From an uncultured Clostridia bacterium (lineage in GTDB: Bacteria; Bacillota; Clostridia; Christensenellales; CAG-314): a DNA stretch of 64,000 bases. The translations under genes and the position numbers were made by a program. Shown in pieces: positions 35,848-44,722 of the stretch; within the stretch, counting starts at the first letter, position 1; each line of letters opens with the position of its first letter. The stretch is taken from the NCBI GenBank assembly GCA_944364615.1, contig CALVWF010000009.1, positions 18,892 to 82,891 on the forward strand, in the 5' to 3' direction. The notes beneath the pieces were generated by a model. That model was not told the origin of the DNA. It saw nothing but the letters and a program-made list of their open reading frames with translations, and did no database searches.

Positions 35848-36161
35848 CGAAAATGAAAAAGCAATCTCCGGTTTTTCATTAATAATCAGGGGTTACACAT
35901 ATATTTTACAACAAGCAGAAAAAAAAGCAATAGTTTGATAAAAAAACGCTGCCGTAAAGTAATTAAACGTCAAAAAGGTGTGACGTAATGCGATTTTTTA
36001 CACGAAGGAAATTTCAAATCGCAAAAGGAGTTTTTAGGTGAACGCTTGACAACAGGAAGATGTGAACCTTTTTAATTGAATTTTGCCGTAACGCGCTTAT
36101 AACTACCGCAGTAAACCGTAATCGTCAGTTAAACTAAACGCAAAAAAAACAATCTGACATT
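35848..36161. other. Non-coding gap upstream of the glycerol-phosphate operon
   Basis: No gene or RNA is recognised. A strong AAAAGGAG near 36023 leads only to a three-codon frame. Confidence 0.45.
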
Positions 36162-36194
36162 GAAAAATCCCCCGACTGACTCAATCGGGGGATA
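36162..36194 (-). terminator. Terminator of metNIQ
   Basis: ATCCCCCGA / TCGGGGGAT stem followed on the minus strand by TTTTT. Confidence 0.88.
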
Positions 36195-36208
36195 ACTGAC
36201 AGAAATTG

Positions 36209-37036
36209 TCAGGCGACAAACTGTACCGCGTCGCCGTAAGTGTCTTCTATAAATTGAGCGACTTTTTCGCTTTTCAACACTTCCGCAATGGCATGGGCAA
36301 TGTCGCTGTCGGCGTTTTCCGCACGCACCGCAACTACGTTTGCGTACTTTCTCGTAACTTCCGCATCCTCGGTTGCAAGAGCCTCTTTAAGACCGGCAAG
36401 CAATGCGTAATTTCCGGGGATAACGGCAATGTCCACATCGTTAAGCGATGATGCCAGCAGACTCGCCGACACTTCTCGGTACTGATGTCCTTGCCAATCG
36501 CAGTCGTCTACTGAAATCGTTTCCTTGTCGTTGACAACGGTGATTATTCCCAACTGTTCCAAAAGACGCAGGGCGCGCGATTGATTAGTGCGGTCGTTGG
36601 TGACGGAAATCACAAGATTTTCCTTGGAAAAAATTTCATCTACGCTCTCTCCCGTTGCTTTGCCGCCCTTGTAAACGCCCAACGGTTCAACGTGCACTTC
36701 GCAAATACTGACCAGTTTGTCCGATTCGCCTACTGAACGATTGTATTCGTCAAGATAAATTCCGTGCTGGAAATAGTTGGCGAACGTATCTCCCGCAGAG
36801 GTCGCCGGATTGAGCAAAGCGTATTCGTCCACCCGTTTAACTTCGATTTTTATGTTGTACTCCTGTTGCAAAATTTCTTTGGCAAATTCCAGAATTTCCG
36901 CATGGGGAACGGACGTCGCGCCGATATAAACGGTGCCGTCCTTGCCTATACCGTCGGTGACGGGGTTACACGCCGCGGCAAACACCGCCACAACCGACAA
37001 ACAAACCGCAAGTGCAAATACATATAATCTTTTCAT
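36209..37036 (-). CDS. metQ: Methionine ABC transporter substrate-binding lipoprotein
   Basis: A 275-residue NlpA/MetQ-family lipoprotein. The signal peptide ends in a lipobox FAAAC with Cys23 as the lipidation site. The mature protein shows IGATSVPHAEIL, YFQHGIYLDEYN, ITVVNDKETISVDD and IPGNYALLAGL, the standard MetQ pattern. It is the third gene of metN-metI-metQ. It binds D- or L-methionine outside the membrane and feeds MetI. Confidence 0.94.
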   Translation of the reverse strand: MKRLYVFALAVCLSVVAVFAAACNPVTDGIGKDGTVYIGATSVPHAEILEFAKEILQQEYNIKIEVKRVDEYALLNPATSAGDTFANYFQHGIYLDEYNRSVGESDKLVSICEVHVEPLGVYKGGKATGESVDEIFSKENLVISVTNDRTNQSRALRLLEQLGIITVVNDKETISVDDCDWQGHQYREVSASLLASSLNDVDIAVIPGNYALLAGLKEALATEDAEVTRKYANVVAVRAENADSDIAHAIAEVLKSEKVAQFIEDTYGDAVQFVA

Positions 37037-37076
37037 ATCGATTCTCCTTTATGTTTAACTGTCAATTTAATACTTA

Positions 37077-37745
37077 CTACGCATTTTTCTTGTCGATAAA
37101 TCTGACGACAATGTTAAAAATCAACTGCGCCAACTGAACTATTGCGACTAACACGACGACGCACATCAGTATCATTGCAAAATCGTAATTTATAAAACCT
37201 TCCTGATAGGCAAGGTTGCCCAGTCCTCCTCCGCCTACGGTACCCGCCATTGCGGAATAACCTACAAGATTGATGAATGTAAGACATGCTCCCCTCAACA
37301 GTCCCGGCAGACATTCGGGAACAAGCACCTTGTACACGGTCTGCCACCAGCCGGCACCTACCGAGCGGGCGGCTTCTATAAGTCCGCGGTCCAGTTCGCG
37401 CATTGCACTGTCCGTCACTCTTGCTGTAAAAGGAATGGCGGCGATTGTCAGAGGAACTATTGCCGAAGTCGTTCCAAGCGTTGTCCCCACAATCCATCTG
37501 GTAAATGGCAACAGCAAAATAAGCAAAATGATAAAGGGAATACTGCGTCCTATGTTTACCACCGCTTCGCACACTATATTTAAAAATTTGTTGGGACGTA
37601 TACCGTTTTTCGATGTTACGTAGGCAAGAATTCCCAACGGAATACCCACTGCGCAGGCTATGAGAGACGCCACCGTCACCATATACAACGTTTCGCCCGC
37701 AGCCGACGTAATCTTGCTTAAATATATCTGCCATGAGTATTTCAT
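37077..37745 (-). CDS. metI: Methionine ABC transporter permease
   Basis: A 222-residue inner-membrane permease with five helices. The ABC-interaction loop EAARSVGAGWWQTVYKVLVPECLPG and the conserved VGYSAMAGTVGGGGLGNLA are present. The start overlaps the metN stop by one base (TAATG), with GGAGG inside the end of metN, so the two are coupled. Confidence 0.95.
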   Translation of the reverse strand: MKYSWQIYLSKITSAAGETLYMVTVASLIACAVGIPLGILAYVTSKNGIRPNKFLNIVCEAVVNIGRSIPFIILLILLLPFTRWIVGTTLGTTSAIVPLTIAAIPFTARVTDSAMRELDRGLIEAARSVGAGWWQTVYKVLVPECLPGLLRGACLTFINLVGYSAMAGTVGGGGLGNLAYQEGFINYDFAMILMCVVVLVAIVQLAQLIFNIVVRFIDKKNA

Positions 37746-38518
37746 TACTTTACACCTCCGTAATGCAATATCTTCCGAGTAACGGGACTGGCGGGAGAGT
37801 CAAACACTTTTTCGACGCTTCCGCATTCCGCAATACCCGCGTCGTCCAGCACCGCCACCTTGTTGCAAAAGTTCTTTACAGCCCCTATCTCGTGAGTGAT
37901 AAACACAATCGTAACGCCCAGTTTGCAGTTGATGTCTTTGAGCAATTGCAAAATACTGTATGCGGTAAGGCTGTCAAGCGCACTGGTTGCCTCGTCGCAC
38001 AGCAATACGTCGGGATTGTTTGCAAGCGCTCTTGCAATGGCAACTCGCTGTTTCTGTCCGCCTGACAGTTGCGACGGGTAACTGTCAGCCTTGTCGCCGA
38101 GACCGACATAGCCTAACAGTGCCTTTACCCGACTGTCAATCGTCTGTCTGTCTGCGCCCGCTATTTCCAGAGGAAAAGCAACGTTGCGAAATACCGTGCG
38201 CTGATTGAATAAATTGAAATTCTGAAAAATCATCGCTATCTTGCGTCGCTGCAAATTGAGGTTCTTTTCACTAAGTGCGGAGAGGTCTACTCCGTTGACG
38301 GTGATTTTGCCCGATGTCGGCTTTTCCAGAAGATTTATACACCTTGCAAGAGTGCTTTTACCCGCGCCGGACACTCCTACGATTCCGAATATATCACCTT
38401 TATTTACAGTAAGAGTAACATCCTTCAATGCTACGACTTCCTTTCCCTTGAATTTGTAAGTTTTGTTTAAATTTTCTATTCTGATTACTTCACGTATTTC
38501 CGTCGATTGTCGCGTCAT
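37745..38518 (-). CDS. metN: Methionine ABC transporter ATPase lacking the C-terminal regulatory domain
   Basis: A 257-residue ATPase with Walker A (GVSGAGKSTLARC), the Q-loop IFQNFNLF, the signature LSGGQKQRVAIARAL, Walker B LLCDEATSALD and the switch His in ITHE. E. coli-type MetN is about 343 residues and carries a C-terminal NIL domain that binds methionine and inhibits transport. That domain is absent here; the frame stops right after the ATPase core at metI. ATG 38518 follows GAGG by 8 bases. Expression is probably set by the attenuator upstream. Confidence 0.93.
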   Translation of the reverse strand: MTRQSTEIREVIRIENLNKTYKFKGKEVVALKDVTLTVNKGDIFGIVGVSGAGKSTLARCINLLEKPTSGKITVNGVDLSALSEKNLNLQRRKIAMIFQNFNLFNQRTVFRNVAFPLEIAGADRQTIDSRVKALLGYVGLGDKADSYPSQLSGGQKQRVAIARALANNPDVLLCDEATSALDSLTAYSILQLLKDINCKLGVTIVFITHEIGAVKNFCNKVAVLDDAGIAECGSVEKVFDSPASPVTRKILHYGGVK

Positions 38519-38544
38519 TCTGAACACCTCGCTGTTTTTAACAA

Positions 38545-38580
38545 TAAAAAAAGAATTAGTATACGGTGTTACTAATTCTT
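38545..38580 (-). terminator. Attenuator terminator in the metNIQ leader
   Basis: Read on the minus strand, AAGAATTAGT pairs with ACTAATTCTT around a 10-base loop and is followed by a T run. It lies 27 bases before metN, downstream of the leader peptide ORF. Confidence 0.85.
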
Positions 38581-38591
38581 CGCAAAAAAAG

Positions 38592-38630
38592 CCATGGGTA
38601 ATGTAGTTTATTAAACCGTCATTCCCATAG
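38592..38630 (-). promoter_or_regulatory. Stem 1:2 of the metNIQ attenuator
   Basis: Minus strand arms at 38630-38613 and 38609-38592 pair as CTATGGG/CCCATGG (with one G-T), AATG/CATT and GGTTT/AAACT (with one G-T). The 5' arm covers the last codons and stop of the leader ORF. The 3' arm contains ACTACATT, which can instead pair with AATTAGT in the 5' arm of the terminator (7 pairs, one bulged base). Confidence 0.7.
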
Positions 38631-38672
38631 CCTCAGCATCATCATCATGTTGTTGTTTAAAATAATACTCAT
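38619..38672 (-). CDS. Methionine-rich leader peptide of metNIQ
   Basis: A 17-codon ORF encoding MSIILNNNMMMMLRLWE and ending TGA. AAGGCGG lies 6 bases before its ATG at 38672. Four consecutive ATG codons are placed just before the first arm of a stem-loop, and an intrinsic terminator follows, as in classical attenuators. Ribosome stalling at the Met codons would be expected to free the second arm to block the terminator. The peptide itself probably has no function. The architecture is directly visible; regulation by Met-tRNA supply is inference from the known his/trp/leu mechanism. Confidence 0.82.
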   Translation of the reverse strand: MSIILNNNMMMMLRLWE

Positions 38673-38701
38673 AAATATCCGCCTTTTGATGAGTTGGCTA
38701 T

Positions 38702-38730
38702 ATTATACACACAACTTTTTGACTTGTAAA
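38702..38730 (-). promoter_or_regulatory. Promoter of the metNIQ leader
   Basis: Minus strand: TTTACA (38725-38730), 17-bp spacer, TATAAT (38702-38707). It would start transcription about 25 bases before the leader ORF. Confidence 0.85.
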
Positions 38731-38864
38731 GCGATTCAGACTAATATTTTTTATGGAAAAAGTCATTTTTATATCAGATGTTTCGGCTGACAGCCTTTCT
38801 TTTAAGCAGATAAATGAGGAAATTGCGATGCCACGCACTCTTGCAATGCAGTCGGGCAAATCCG

Positions 38865-38902
38865 ACAATAAAACAGCCGTACGGAAATCTCCGTACGGCT
38901 GT
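38865..38902 (-). terminator. Terminator of clpB
   Basis: ACAGCCGTACGGA / TCCGTACGGCTGT stem followed on the minus strand by TTTTATTG. Confidence 0.88.
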
Positions 38903-38927
38903 CAAATGAAAAATTACATATAAGGCG

Positions 38928-41507
38928 TTACTCAACAACAAGTTCGCCGTCTTTTACGTCAACTGTCAAGGTTGTGTCGGGAGCAAGATCCGATTGTAAT
39001 ATTTTACGCGCGATAAGCGTTTCGACATTGTGCTGTACAAATCTCTTAAGCGGTCTTGCACCATATACGGGATCGTAGCCGCCTTCGGCAATAAACTTTC
39101 TTGCACTGTCCGTAACGTTGAGTTTCAGTTGTTTGTCGCTCAGTCTGTGTTGCAAAGCAGCAATAAGCAGATCTACGATCTTGGCAATTTCTTCCTTTGT
39201 CAACGGCTTGAACAGGATTATTTCGTCCAGTCTGTTGAGGAATTCGGGACGGAACTGATGTTTAAGCAACTGATGAACTTCTTCTTCCGCTTCCGCAGTC
39301 AACTTGCCTTCTTTTTCGATACTGTCAATAATGATCGAGGAACCGAGGTTACTTGTCAGAATGATGATGGTATTTTTGAAGTCTACCGTACGTCCCTGAC
39401 TGTCCGTTACACGACCGTCGTCCAGAATCTGCAACAGCACGTTGAACACATCGGGATGCGCCTTTTCGATTTCGTCGAACAGTATTACCGAATAGGGTTT
39501 ACGACGTACCGCTTCGGTCAGTTGTCCGCCCTCTTCGTAACCTACATATCCCGGAGGAGCACCGATCAGACGGGACACGGAGTATTTCTCCATGTATTCG
39601 CTCATGTCGATACGTACCATGTTGCGCTGATCGTCGAACAGATTTTCCGCAAGAGTCTTGGCAAGTTCCGTCTTACCTACACCGGTAGGTCCTAAGAACA
39701 TAAAACTGCCTATGGGACGGTTGGGGTCTATAATGCCGGCACGCGAACGCAATATCGCATCGCACACTTTCGTCACCGCGTCGTCCTGACCTATTACACG
39801 TTTGTGCATTATTTCGGGCAACTGCAACAACTTCTGTTTTTCGCTCGTTTCCAGTTTGGAAACGGGTATACCCGTCCAACGGCTGATAATACGCGCGATT
39901 TCTTCGTCCGTCACCTTGTCACGCAGCAGACTGTCGCCGCGGTTGTTGATGCGTTGTTCCTGTTCGTGCAACTGTCTTGTAAGTTCGGGAAGGTCGCCGT
40001 ATTTGAGTTTGGAAAGTCTTGCAAGGTCGTAACTGTGTTCGGCAGTCTGTATTTCAGCATTGACCTGATCGATCTTTTCACGCAGACTCTGCACCTTGGC
40101 AATGTCTTTCTTTTCGTTTTCCCAACGTGCCTTCATCGAATTGTAGGTTTCTTTGAGTTTGGCAAGTTCTTTGGAAATTTCTTCCTTGTGCGCGACGGCA
40201 AGTTTGTCCGTTTCCTTTTTGAGCGCTTCCTGCTCTATTTCCAACTGCATTATTTTACGGCTGATATCGTCCATTTCCACAGGCATGGAATCCATCTCCG
40301 TTCTTATCATTGCGCAAGCCTCGTCCACAAGGTCTATTGCCTTGTCGGGCAAGTATCTGTCGCTGATATACCTGTCGGACAATACGCTGGCACTTATTAA
40401 TGCCGAGTCCTGAATCTTTACGCCGTGAAATACTTCGTAACGGTTTTTAAGTCCGCGCAGAATCGATATAGTGTCTTCCACTGTAGGTTCGTTGACCATT
40501 ACAGGCTGGAAACGACGTTCAAGCGCAGGATCTTTTTCTATATACTGACGATATTCGTCCAGAGTGGTTGCACCGATGCAATGCAATTCACCCCTTGCAA
40601 GCATGGGCTTTAAAAGATTTCCTGCATCCATTGCACCGTCCGACTTGCCCGCACCCACTATAGTGTGCAGTTCGTCGATAAACAGTATAATCTTGCCCTC
40701 GCTCTTTTTGACTTCCTGCAAAACTGCCTTTAAACGTTCTTCGAATTCCCCACGAAACTTGGCGCCCGCTATAAGCGCACCTATATCCAAAGAGAACAAC
40801 TTTCTGTCCTTTAAGCCGGTAGGAACGTCTCCGCGCATTATACGCTGAGCCAGTCCTTCGGCGATTGCCGTTTTACCTACGCCCGCTTCACCTATCAGAA
40901 CGGGGTTGTTCTTGGTTTTACGGGAAAGAATCTGTATACAACTACGTATTTCGTTTTCTCTGCCTATTACGGGATCGAGTTTCTGCTGACGCGCAAGTTC
41001 TACCAGATCGCTGCCGTACTTGCTGAGTACGTCATAGGTTGATTCGGGACTGTCGCTTGTTACCCTGACGTTGCCCCTCACCTTCATAAGAGCGGACATA
41101 AAACTGTTCTTCTCCACTCCGAACTGTCTGAACAACTGCGTCATTGTGCTGTCGGGTTTGTCGAGCAACGCTATAAACAGATGTTCGACGGAAACATATT
41201 CGTCCTTCATTTCCGCAGCGCACTTCTCGGCGTTGTTAAGTGTTTCGTTGAGACGTGCCGACAGATAAACTTCCGACACGTTTGACATCTTGGGAAGACG
41301 GGCAACTTCTGCATTGGCGCGTTGAAGCAAAGCGGAACAATCTACGCCCGACGCCTGTAACACAGAACGTACAATGGATTGATCATCGTCAAGCAAACCG
41401 CACAACAGGTGTACCTGTTGCAATTCGCTGTTACCGTTTTCCATTGCAACGGATTGCGCTTGCTGCAAAGCCGAAAGAGATTTCTGAGTCAATTTTTGCA
41501 TGTTCAT
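38928..41507 (-). CDS. clpB: ClpB disaggregase
   Basis: An 859-residue Hsp100 chaperone that rescues aggregated proteins together with DnaK. Order: N-domain (residues 1-145), first AAA domain with [15 protein letters not shown] and LFIDELH, a long coiled-coil middle domain (about 400-530) and a second AAA domain with [28 protein letters not shown] and the pore motif [13 protein letters not shown]. The C-terminal domain is complete. ATG 41507 is chosen for AAGGTGG upstream; the GTG codons at 41517-41519 and before fall in that site. I see no CIRCE or CtsR operator. The RHH gene lies 77 bases upstream on the same strand, with a weak hairpin between. Confidence 0.96.
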   Translation of the reverse strand: MNMQKLTQKSLSALQQAQSVAMENGNSELQQVHLLCGLLDDDQSIVRSVLQASGVDCSALLQRANAEVARLPKMSNVSEVYLSARLNETLNNAEKCAAEMKDEYVSVEHLFIALLDKPDSTMTQLFRQFGVEKNSFMSALMKVRGNVRVTSDSPESTYDVLSKYGSDLVELARQQKLDPVIGRENEIRSCIQILSRKTKNNPVLIGEAGVGKTAIAEGLAQRIMRGDVPTGLKDRKLFSLDIGALIAGAKFRGEFEERLKAVLQEVKKSEGKIILFIDELHTIVGAGKSDGAMDAGNLLKPMLARGELHCIGATTLDEYRQYIEKDPALERRFQPVMVNEPTVEDTISILRGLKNRYEVFHGVKIQDSALISASVLSDRYISDRYLPDKAIDLVDEACAMIRTEMDSMPVEMDDISRKIMQLEIEQEALKKETDKLAVAHKEEISKELAKLKETYNSMKARWENEKKDIAKVQSLREKIDQVNAEIQTAEHSYDLARLSKLKYGDLPELTRQLHEQEQRINNRGDSLLRDKVTDEEIARIISRWTGIPVSKLETSEKQKLLQLPEIMHKRVIGQDDAVTKVCDAILRSRAGIIDPNRPIGSFMFLGPTGVGKTELAKTLAENLFDDQRNMVRIDMSEYMEKYSVSRLIGAPPGYVGYEEGGQLTEAVRRKPYSVILFDEIEKAHPDVFNVLLQILDDGRVTDSQGRTVDFKNTIIILTSNLGSSIIIDSIEKEGKLTAEAEEEVHQLLKHQFRPEFLNRLDEIILFKPLTKEEIAKIVDLLIAALQHRLSDKQLKLNVTDSARKFIAEGGYDPVYGARPLKRFVQHNVETLIARKILQSDLAPDTTLTVDVKDGELVVE

Positions 41508-41556
41508 TGTATTCACCACCTTTGGTCTAAAAGCCTTGAAAAATCTGAATTAATTG

Positions 41557-41594
41557 TTAAAAAACACGTAACGTCCTGATGTTTTTATACGTGT
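41557..41594 (-). terminator. Weak terminator-like hairpin between the RHH gene and clpB
   Basis: ACACGTA / TACGTGT (7 bp, 17-base loop) with a T run on the minus strand. It overlaps the last codons of the RHH gene and could limit read-through into clpB. Confidence 0.45.
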
Positions 41595-42223
41595 ATGTTT
41601 TCTGCAAGATACTTGGCGTACCGACGTTTGATTTCGTGTACGCTTTTTTTGGAACAGCCCTGCGCAAAATACACGCCAAGCAGTTCGTCAAAGTTGTTGA
41701 TATATGCCGTTATACACTCCGCAATTTGCGAGTCAGTGATATAATCGTCGGGTTTTTGCAACAACCTGACAAAACGTCCGCTGTCATCGGTACCGCTTGT
41801 ACGCTGTCCCAATGCGTCCTGCTCCAATTGCATGAACAAAGCGTAAAAACGTTTCATACCTTCGAGCAGGTCGCTGTTCTGACTGCGTAGCGAAACACGC
41901 AGTCTCGCGATGCAACCGTCACTGTCGACAAGTTCCACGCTGTAGCGCACAGTTGGTTTGTATCTGTAAGGCAAAGCACTGAATATGGTAGCCATGCTTA
42001 CAGAAGGCATATTGCTGAACCGCATTGTGCTGTGAGGCAAAATAAGTTGTTCCACCTCGGCAAAAATGTCGTGCATACGCTTTTCGGGCGTGGAGTAACT
42101 GAAATGCTCGCCCAATATACGATTGACCATATTGGAACGGGATATTCCCTGCTTAGCCGCAAGATTGTCAACCTGTTCCACTACGTCGTCCGACAACAGC
42201 AGACTGTAAATCTTTTTTGCCAC
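41585..42223 (-). CDS. Ribbon-helix-helix regulator-like protein, unknown
   Basis: A 212-residue protein. Residues 1-45 fit a CopG/Arc-type ribbon-helix-helix: a short strand (KKIYSLLLSD) followed by DDVVEQVDNLAAKQGISRSNMVNRILGE (two helices with the Arg-Ser turn; quoted in part as QGISRSNMVNRIL). Residues 60-212 form an alpha/beta domain that I do not recognise. The start is GTG 42223, 5 bases after AGGAGG. Tandem TTTACCGAT repeats lie between its promoter and start, a natural autoregulatory site for an RHH protein. Upstream of clpB, it may regulate a stress gene; that is inference. Confidence 0.68.
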   Translation of the reverse strand: MAKKIYSLLLSDDVVEQVDNLAAKQGISRSNMVNRILGEHFSYSTPEKRMHDIFAEVEQLILPHSTMRFSNMPSVSMATIFSALPYRYKPTVRYSVELVDSDGCIARLRVSLRSQNSDLLEGMKRFYALFMQLEQDALGQRTSGTDDSGRFVRLLQKPDDYITDSQIAECITAYINNFDELLGVYFAQGCSKKSVHEIKRRYAKYLAENIHV

Positions 42224-42234
42224 GGTGACCTCCT

Positions 42235-42255
42235 TTTACCGATAACTTTACCGAT
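42235..42255. promoter_or_regulatory. Tandem 9-bp repeats, candidate RHH operator
   Basis: TTTACCGAT at 42235-42243 and again at 42247-42255, exactly 12 bp apart, between the -10 box and the ribosome binding site of the RHH gene. Ribbon-helix-helix proteins usually bind tandem sites of this spacing. Confidence 0.6.
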
Positions 42256-42272
42256 GTTCTTTAACTGTACCT

Positions 42273-42300
42273 ATTATACCACACTTTATTAAATTGTCAA
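42273..42300 (-). promoter_or_regulatory. Promoter of the RHH gene (and possibly clpB)
   Basis: Minus strand: TTGACA (42295-42300), 16-bp spacer, TATAAT (42273-42278), with TGG extended -10. Confidence 0.8.
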
Positions 42301-42622
42301 CAGAATTATTAACTTTAATGACAAATTATTTATATTTTTTTTGAAATTTTTCGGAATTTTTCAACATACAGAATGGCGACAAAGAGTAAAAATCATTTTG
42401 CTCCAAAAATACCGTATTAAACGGCTGACAAGCCGAATTGCCTCTTGTCTACACTTGTGTGTTTAATATATAAATACATTAAACAATTAGTGCCGCTGTT
42501 TGGGAAATATCGGCATTGCGGTAGGACTTTGCAATTTAAGTTTGCATTTCTGCCGTGATTGCACTTCCGCCGTAAATACTGACCGCCGTTTAGCCGATGT
42601 TTGCCCGACACGCGCTTTCGCT
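42301..42622. other. Non-coding gap between RHH promoter and mscS
   Basis: No supported gene, RNA or repeat is seen. Confidence 0.45.
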
Positions 42623-42656
42623 AAAAAAAATGCAGACGCAATCAATGCGTCTGCAA
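42623..42656 (-). terminator. Terminator of mscS operon
   Basis: TGCAGACGCA / TGCGTCTGCA stem followed on the minus strand by eight T. Confidence 0.9.
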
Positions 42657-42676
42657 AATCGTTGTAAATCAATATT

Positions 42677-43570
42677 TTACTTTTTCTCTTCGGTGTGTGA
42701 AATGACGTGCACATCCAACTGGTTGAAAGGTATTTCGATGTTTTCTTCGTCGAAACGTTTCTTCACTTCTTCCAGCATTGCGTGATTGACTTCCCAGTAA
42801 TCACCCGTATTTACCCAAACTTTAACTATAATGTTTATGGAACTTTCACCGTGCGAAGATATTTTTATAAACGGTTCGGGCTGTTTTAATATTTTTTCCA
42901 TTCCGTCGCAAATGTCGCGCAGAACTTTTTCCGCACGAGTGAAGTCTTCACTGTACGAAATGGCAAATGTAAGATCCAAACGGCGCACCGGTTTGGCAGA
43001 ATAGTTGACGATACAGTCGTTGGACAACGCTCCGTTGGGTATGAGCACCAGTTTGTTGTCGGGAGTCGTAAGGTAAGTATAGAACAAATGAATGTCTTCT
43101 ACCGTACCGCTGTGACTTTGCGCTTCGATGTAGTCGCCAATCTTGAAGGGGCGCATTGTAAATATTATCAGTCCGCCGGCAAAATTTGCAAGAGAGCCCT
43201 GCACGGCAAGACCGATGGCAACGCCTACCGACGCTATTATTGAACCTATTGCCGCTGTTTCCACTCCGATGTATCCCAAAAAAATCAGAAACAGCAACAA
43301 CTTGAGTCCCTTGCGGATAAACGAGTAAGTTACGGTGTAGATTGTCTTTTCCACACCTTTCTTCATCATTACCTTGCGCACCGATTTGGCAATACTGTTT
43401 ACTACCGCAAACAATATAAACAGTACTACAAGACCGATTAAAAGTTTTACGCCGTAAGTCGCTATCCATTCGATTACGGACTGGAGTATTCCCTCCCAAC
43501 TGAAATCGGCGGTTGTGCCTGCAGTGGCACTGCCTTCCGTTTCGCTGACGGTTGCTAAATTCAATAACAT
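42677..43570 (-). CDS. mscS: Small-conductance mechanosensitive channel (MscS)
   Basis: A 297-residue channel that releases solutes under hypo-osmotic shock. There are three transmembrane segments (about 36-58, 83-103, 108-133); the last is the Gly/Ala-rich pore helix (VGVAIGLAVQGSLANFAGG). The beta domain starts with IFTMRPFKIGDYIE and a cytoplasmic vestibule follows. The C-terminus is short and acidic/basic. CGAGGA precedes ATG 43570. It is the last of three closely spaced genes. Confidence 0.93.
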   Translation of the reverse strand: MLLNLATVSETEGSATAGTTADFSWEGILQSVIEWIATYGVKLLIGLVVLFILFAVVNSIAKSVRKVMMKKGVEKTIYTVTYSFIRKGLKLLLFLIFLGYIGVETAAIGSIIASVGVAIGLAVQGSLANFAGGLIIFTMRPFKIGDYIEAQSHSGTVEDIHLFYTYLTTPDNKLVLIPNGALSNDCIVNYSAKPVRRLDLTFAISYSEDFTRAEKVLRDICDGMEKILKQPEPFIKISSHGESSINIIVKVWVNTGDYWEVNHAMLEEVKKRFDEENIEIPFNQLDVHVISHTEEKK

Positions 43571-43586
43571 CTTTTTCCTCGTATAA

Positions 43587-44138
43587 TCAAAGTTTGAGCC
43601 ATTTTAAAAATTCATTGAACTGACGGGACATTTGTTCGATACTGCCGTTGTTTATTATATAGTAATCGGCAATGGCAATAGGTCCGCCCTTTTCGCTGTT
43701 TTCTATTTCGGCAAAGTCTCTGCCGCAAGCCTGTTCGGGGGTGAGCGGACGTATTTCTCTTTTGGCAAGTCTGCTGTAACGCACCGAACTGTTGGTCACA
43801 ACCGCAAGTATCACGAGATCGTCGCCGTACCTTTCCTTTAAATAGGTGTACTCCGACCACGAATACAATCCGTCAAGCACCACGTTTCCTTTCTTTAAAA
43901 GTTGGTCTATCTCGTCGGCAAGCAACAGTGCAAACGCTCCCATTCCGTACTGCTTGCGCAATCCCTCGCGCATGGCACGCTCGTTCTGTTCGTTGACGGG
44001 TATTCCCTGTTTCTTCAACTGTGAAACGGTAACACCGCCGAAATATACTTTTCCCCATCCGCGATTGGTAAACATCTCGGTCAGAACCGATTTGCCCGAT
44101 CCGCACATTCCTACTACCGCAACGGCCTTGTTGCCCAT
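43587..44138 (-). CDS. P-loop nucleotide kinase, dephospho-CoA-kinase-like (UPF0200 type)
   Basis: A 183-residue P-loop protein with Walker A GMCGSGKSVLTEMF and the downstream VVLDGLYSWSEYTYLK and LAKREIR segments. The order resembles the UPF0200/archaeal dephospho-CoA kinase-like family, and also general nucleoside-monophosphate kinases. GGGAGG precedes ATG 44138. It lies between the zinc-ribbon membrane protein and mscS in one transcription unit. Substrate not determined. Confidence 0.75.
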   Translation of the reverse strand: MGNKAVAVVGMCGSGKSVLTEMFTNRGWGKVYFGGVTVSQLKKQGIPVNEQNERAMREGLRKQYGMGAFALLLADEIDQLLKKGNVVLDGLYSWSEYTYLKERYGDDLVILAVVTNSSVRYSRLAKREIRPLTPEQACGRDFAEIENSEKGGPIAIADYYIINNGSIEQMSRQFNEFLKWLKL

Positions 44139-44162
44139 TGGTATTTCCTCCCCTAAATCGCT

Positions 44163-44645
44163 TTATCTGTTTTCAAATGTCTTTTTTTCCAGCGGTGCGC
44201 TACAGTTGGGACATTTAAGACTGTATTCTTCCAATCTCGTTCCGCAGTACGGACACTGATAGTAACTGTCTTTCTGCGTCTTCTGCAATCTGCCGTCCAC
44301 CAGTTTGAAACCCGTAAGGTAACTCTTGGCAATGAGTTGTTTTACGGTCTCGTTTGTTTTCTTTTCGTCCATGCCGTAGGTACTGGCAAGATCCGCAATC
44401 GAATAAATGCCGTCTTCCGTGATGGAACGCAAAATCCCCTTCTGACTGCGCAGTCCGCCGAAACTTACCCATGCTATAGGACAACCGTAAAAACCTGCAA
44501 CTATTCCGATTATACCTATCGCCAATAAAAACCACAGACCTTTTATAGCGCCGAAAATAGTCATCAATATACCCGCAGGCAATGCAACCGACAAAACTAA
44601 TGCCAGCACAAATCTGCTGCGGATCTGCTTGTTTAAATATTGCAT
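44163..44645 (-). CDS. Membrane protein with C-terminal zinc ribbon, unknown
   Basis: 160 residues. Two transmembrane helices (about 12-33 and 37-58) are followed by a winged-helix-like segment (GIYSIADLASTYGMDEKKTNETVKQL, quoted in part) and a C-terminal CPYCGTRLEEYSLKCPNCSAPL zinc ribbon (two CxxC pairs). GAGGGG precedes ATG 44645. It is the first gene of the unit with the P-loop kinase and mscS. Function not known; membrane zinc-ribbon proteins of this design are common but uncharacterised in Firmicutes. Confidence 0.72.
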   Translation of the reverse strand: MQYLNKQIRSRFVLALVLSVALPAGILMTIFGAIKGLWFLLAIGIIGIVAGFYGCPIAWVSFGGLRSQKGILRSITEDGIYSIADLASTYGMDEKKTNETVKQLIAKSYLTGFKLVDGRLQKTQKDSYYQCPYCGTRLEEYSLKCPNCSAPLEKKTFENR

Positions 44646-44693
44646 AATTCCCCTCCTGCCGATACGCAGTAAAACGCGCCACTGTTAATTAAT

Positions 44694-44722
44694 ATGATAC
44701 CAAAGGTCGGCAACATTGTCAA
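44694..44722 (-). promoter_or_regulatory. Promoter of the zinc ribbon-kinase-mscS unit
   Basis: Minus strand: TTGACA (44717-44722), 17-bp spacer, TATCAT (44694-44699). Confidence 0.7.

Noticed and set aside
38528..38700. SAM riboswitch before metNIQ
   Set aside because: No SAM-I core or kink-turn sequence found; the leader is fully explained by the Met-codon ORF, stem and terminator.
41508..41584. CIRCE or CtsR operator before clpB
   Set aside because: Neither TTAGCACTC-type inverted repeats nor GGTCAAA-type direct repeats are present.
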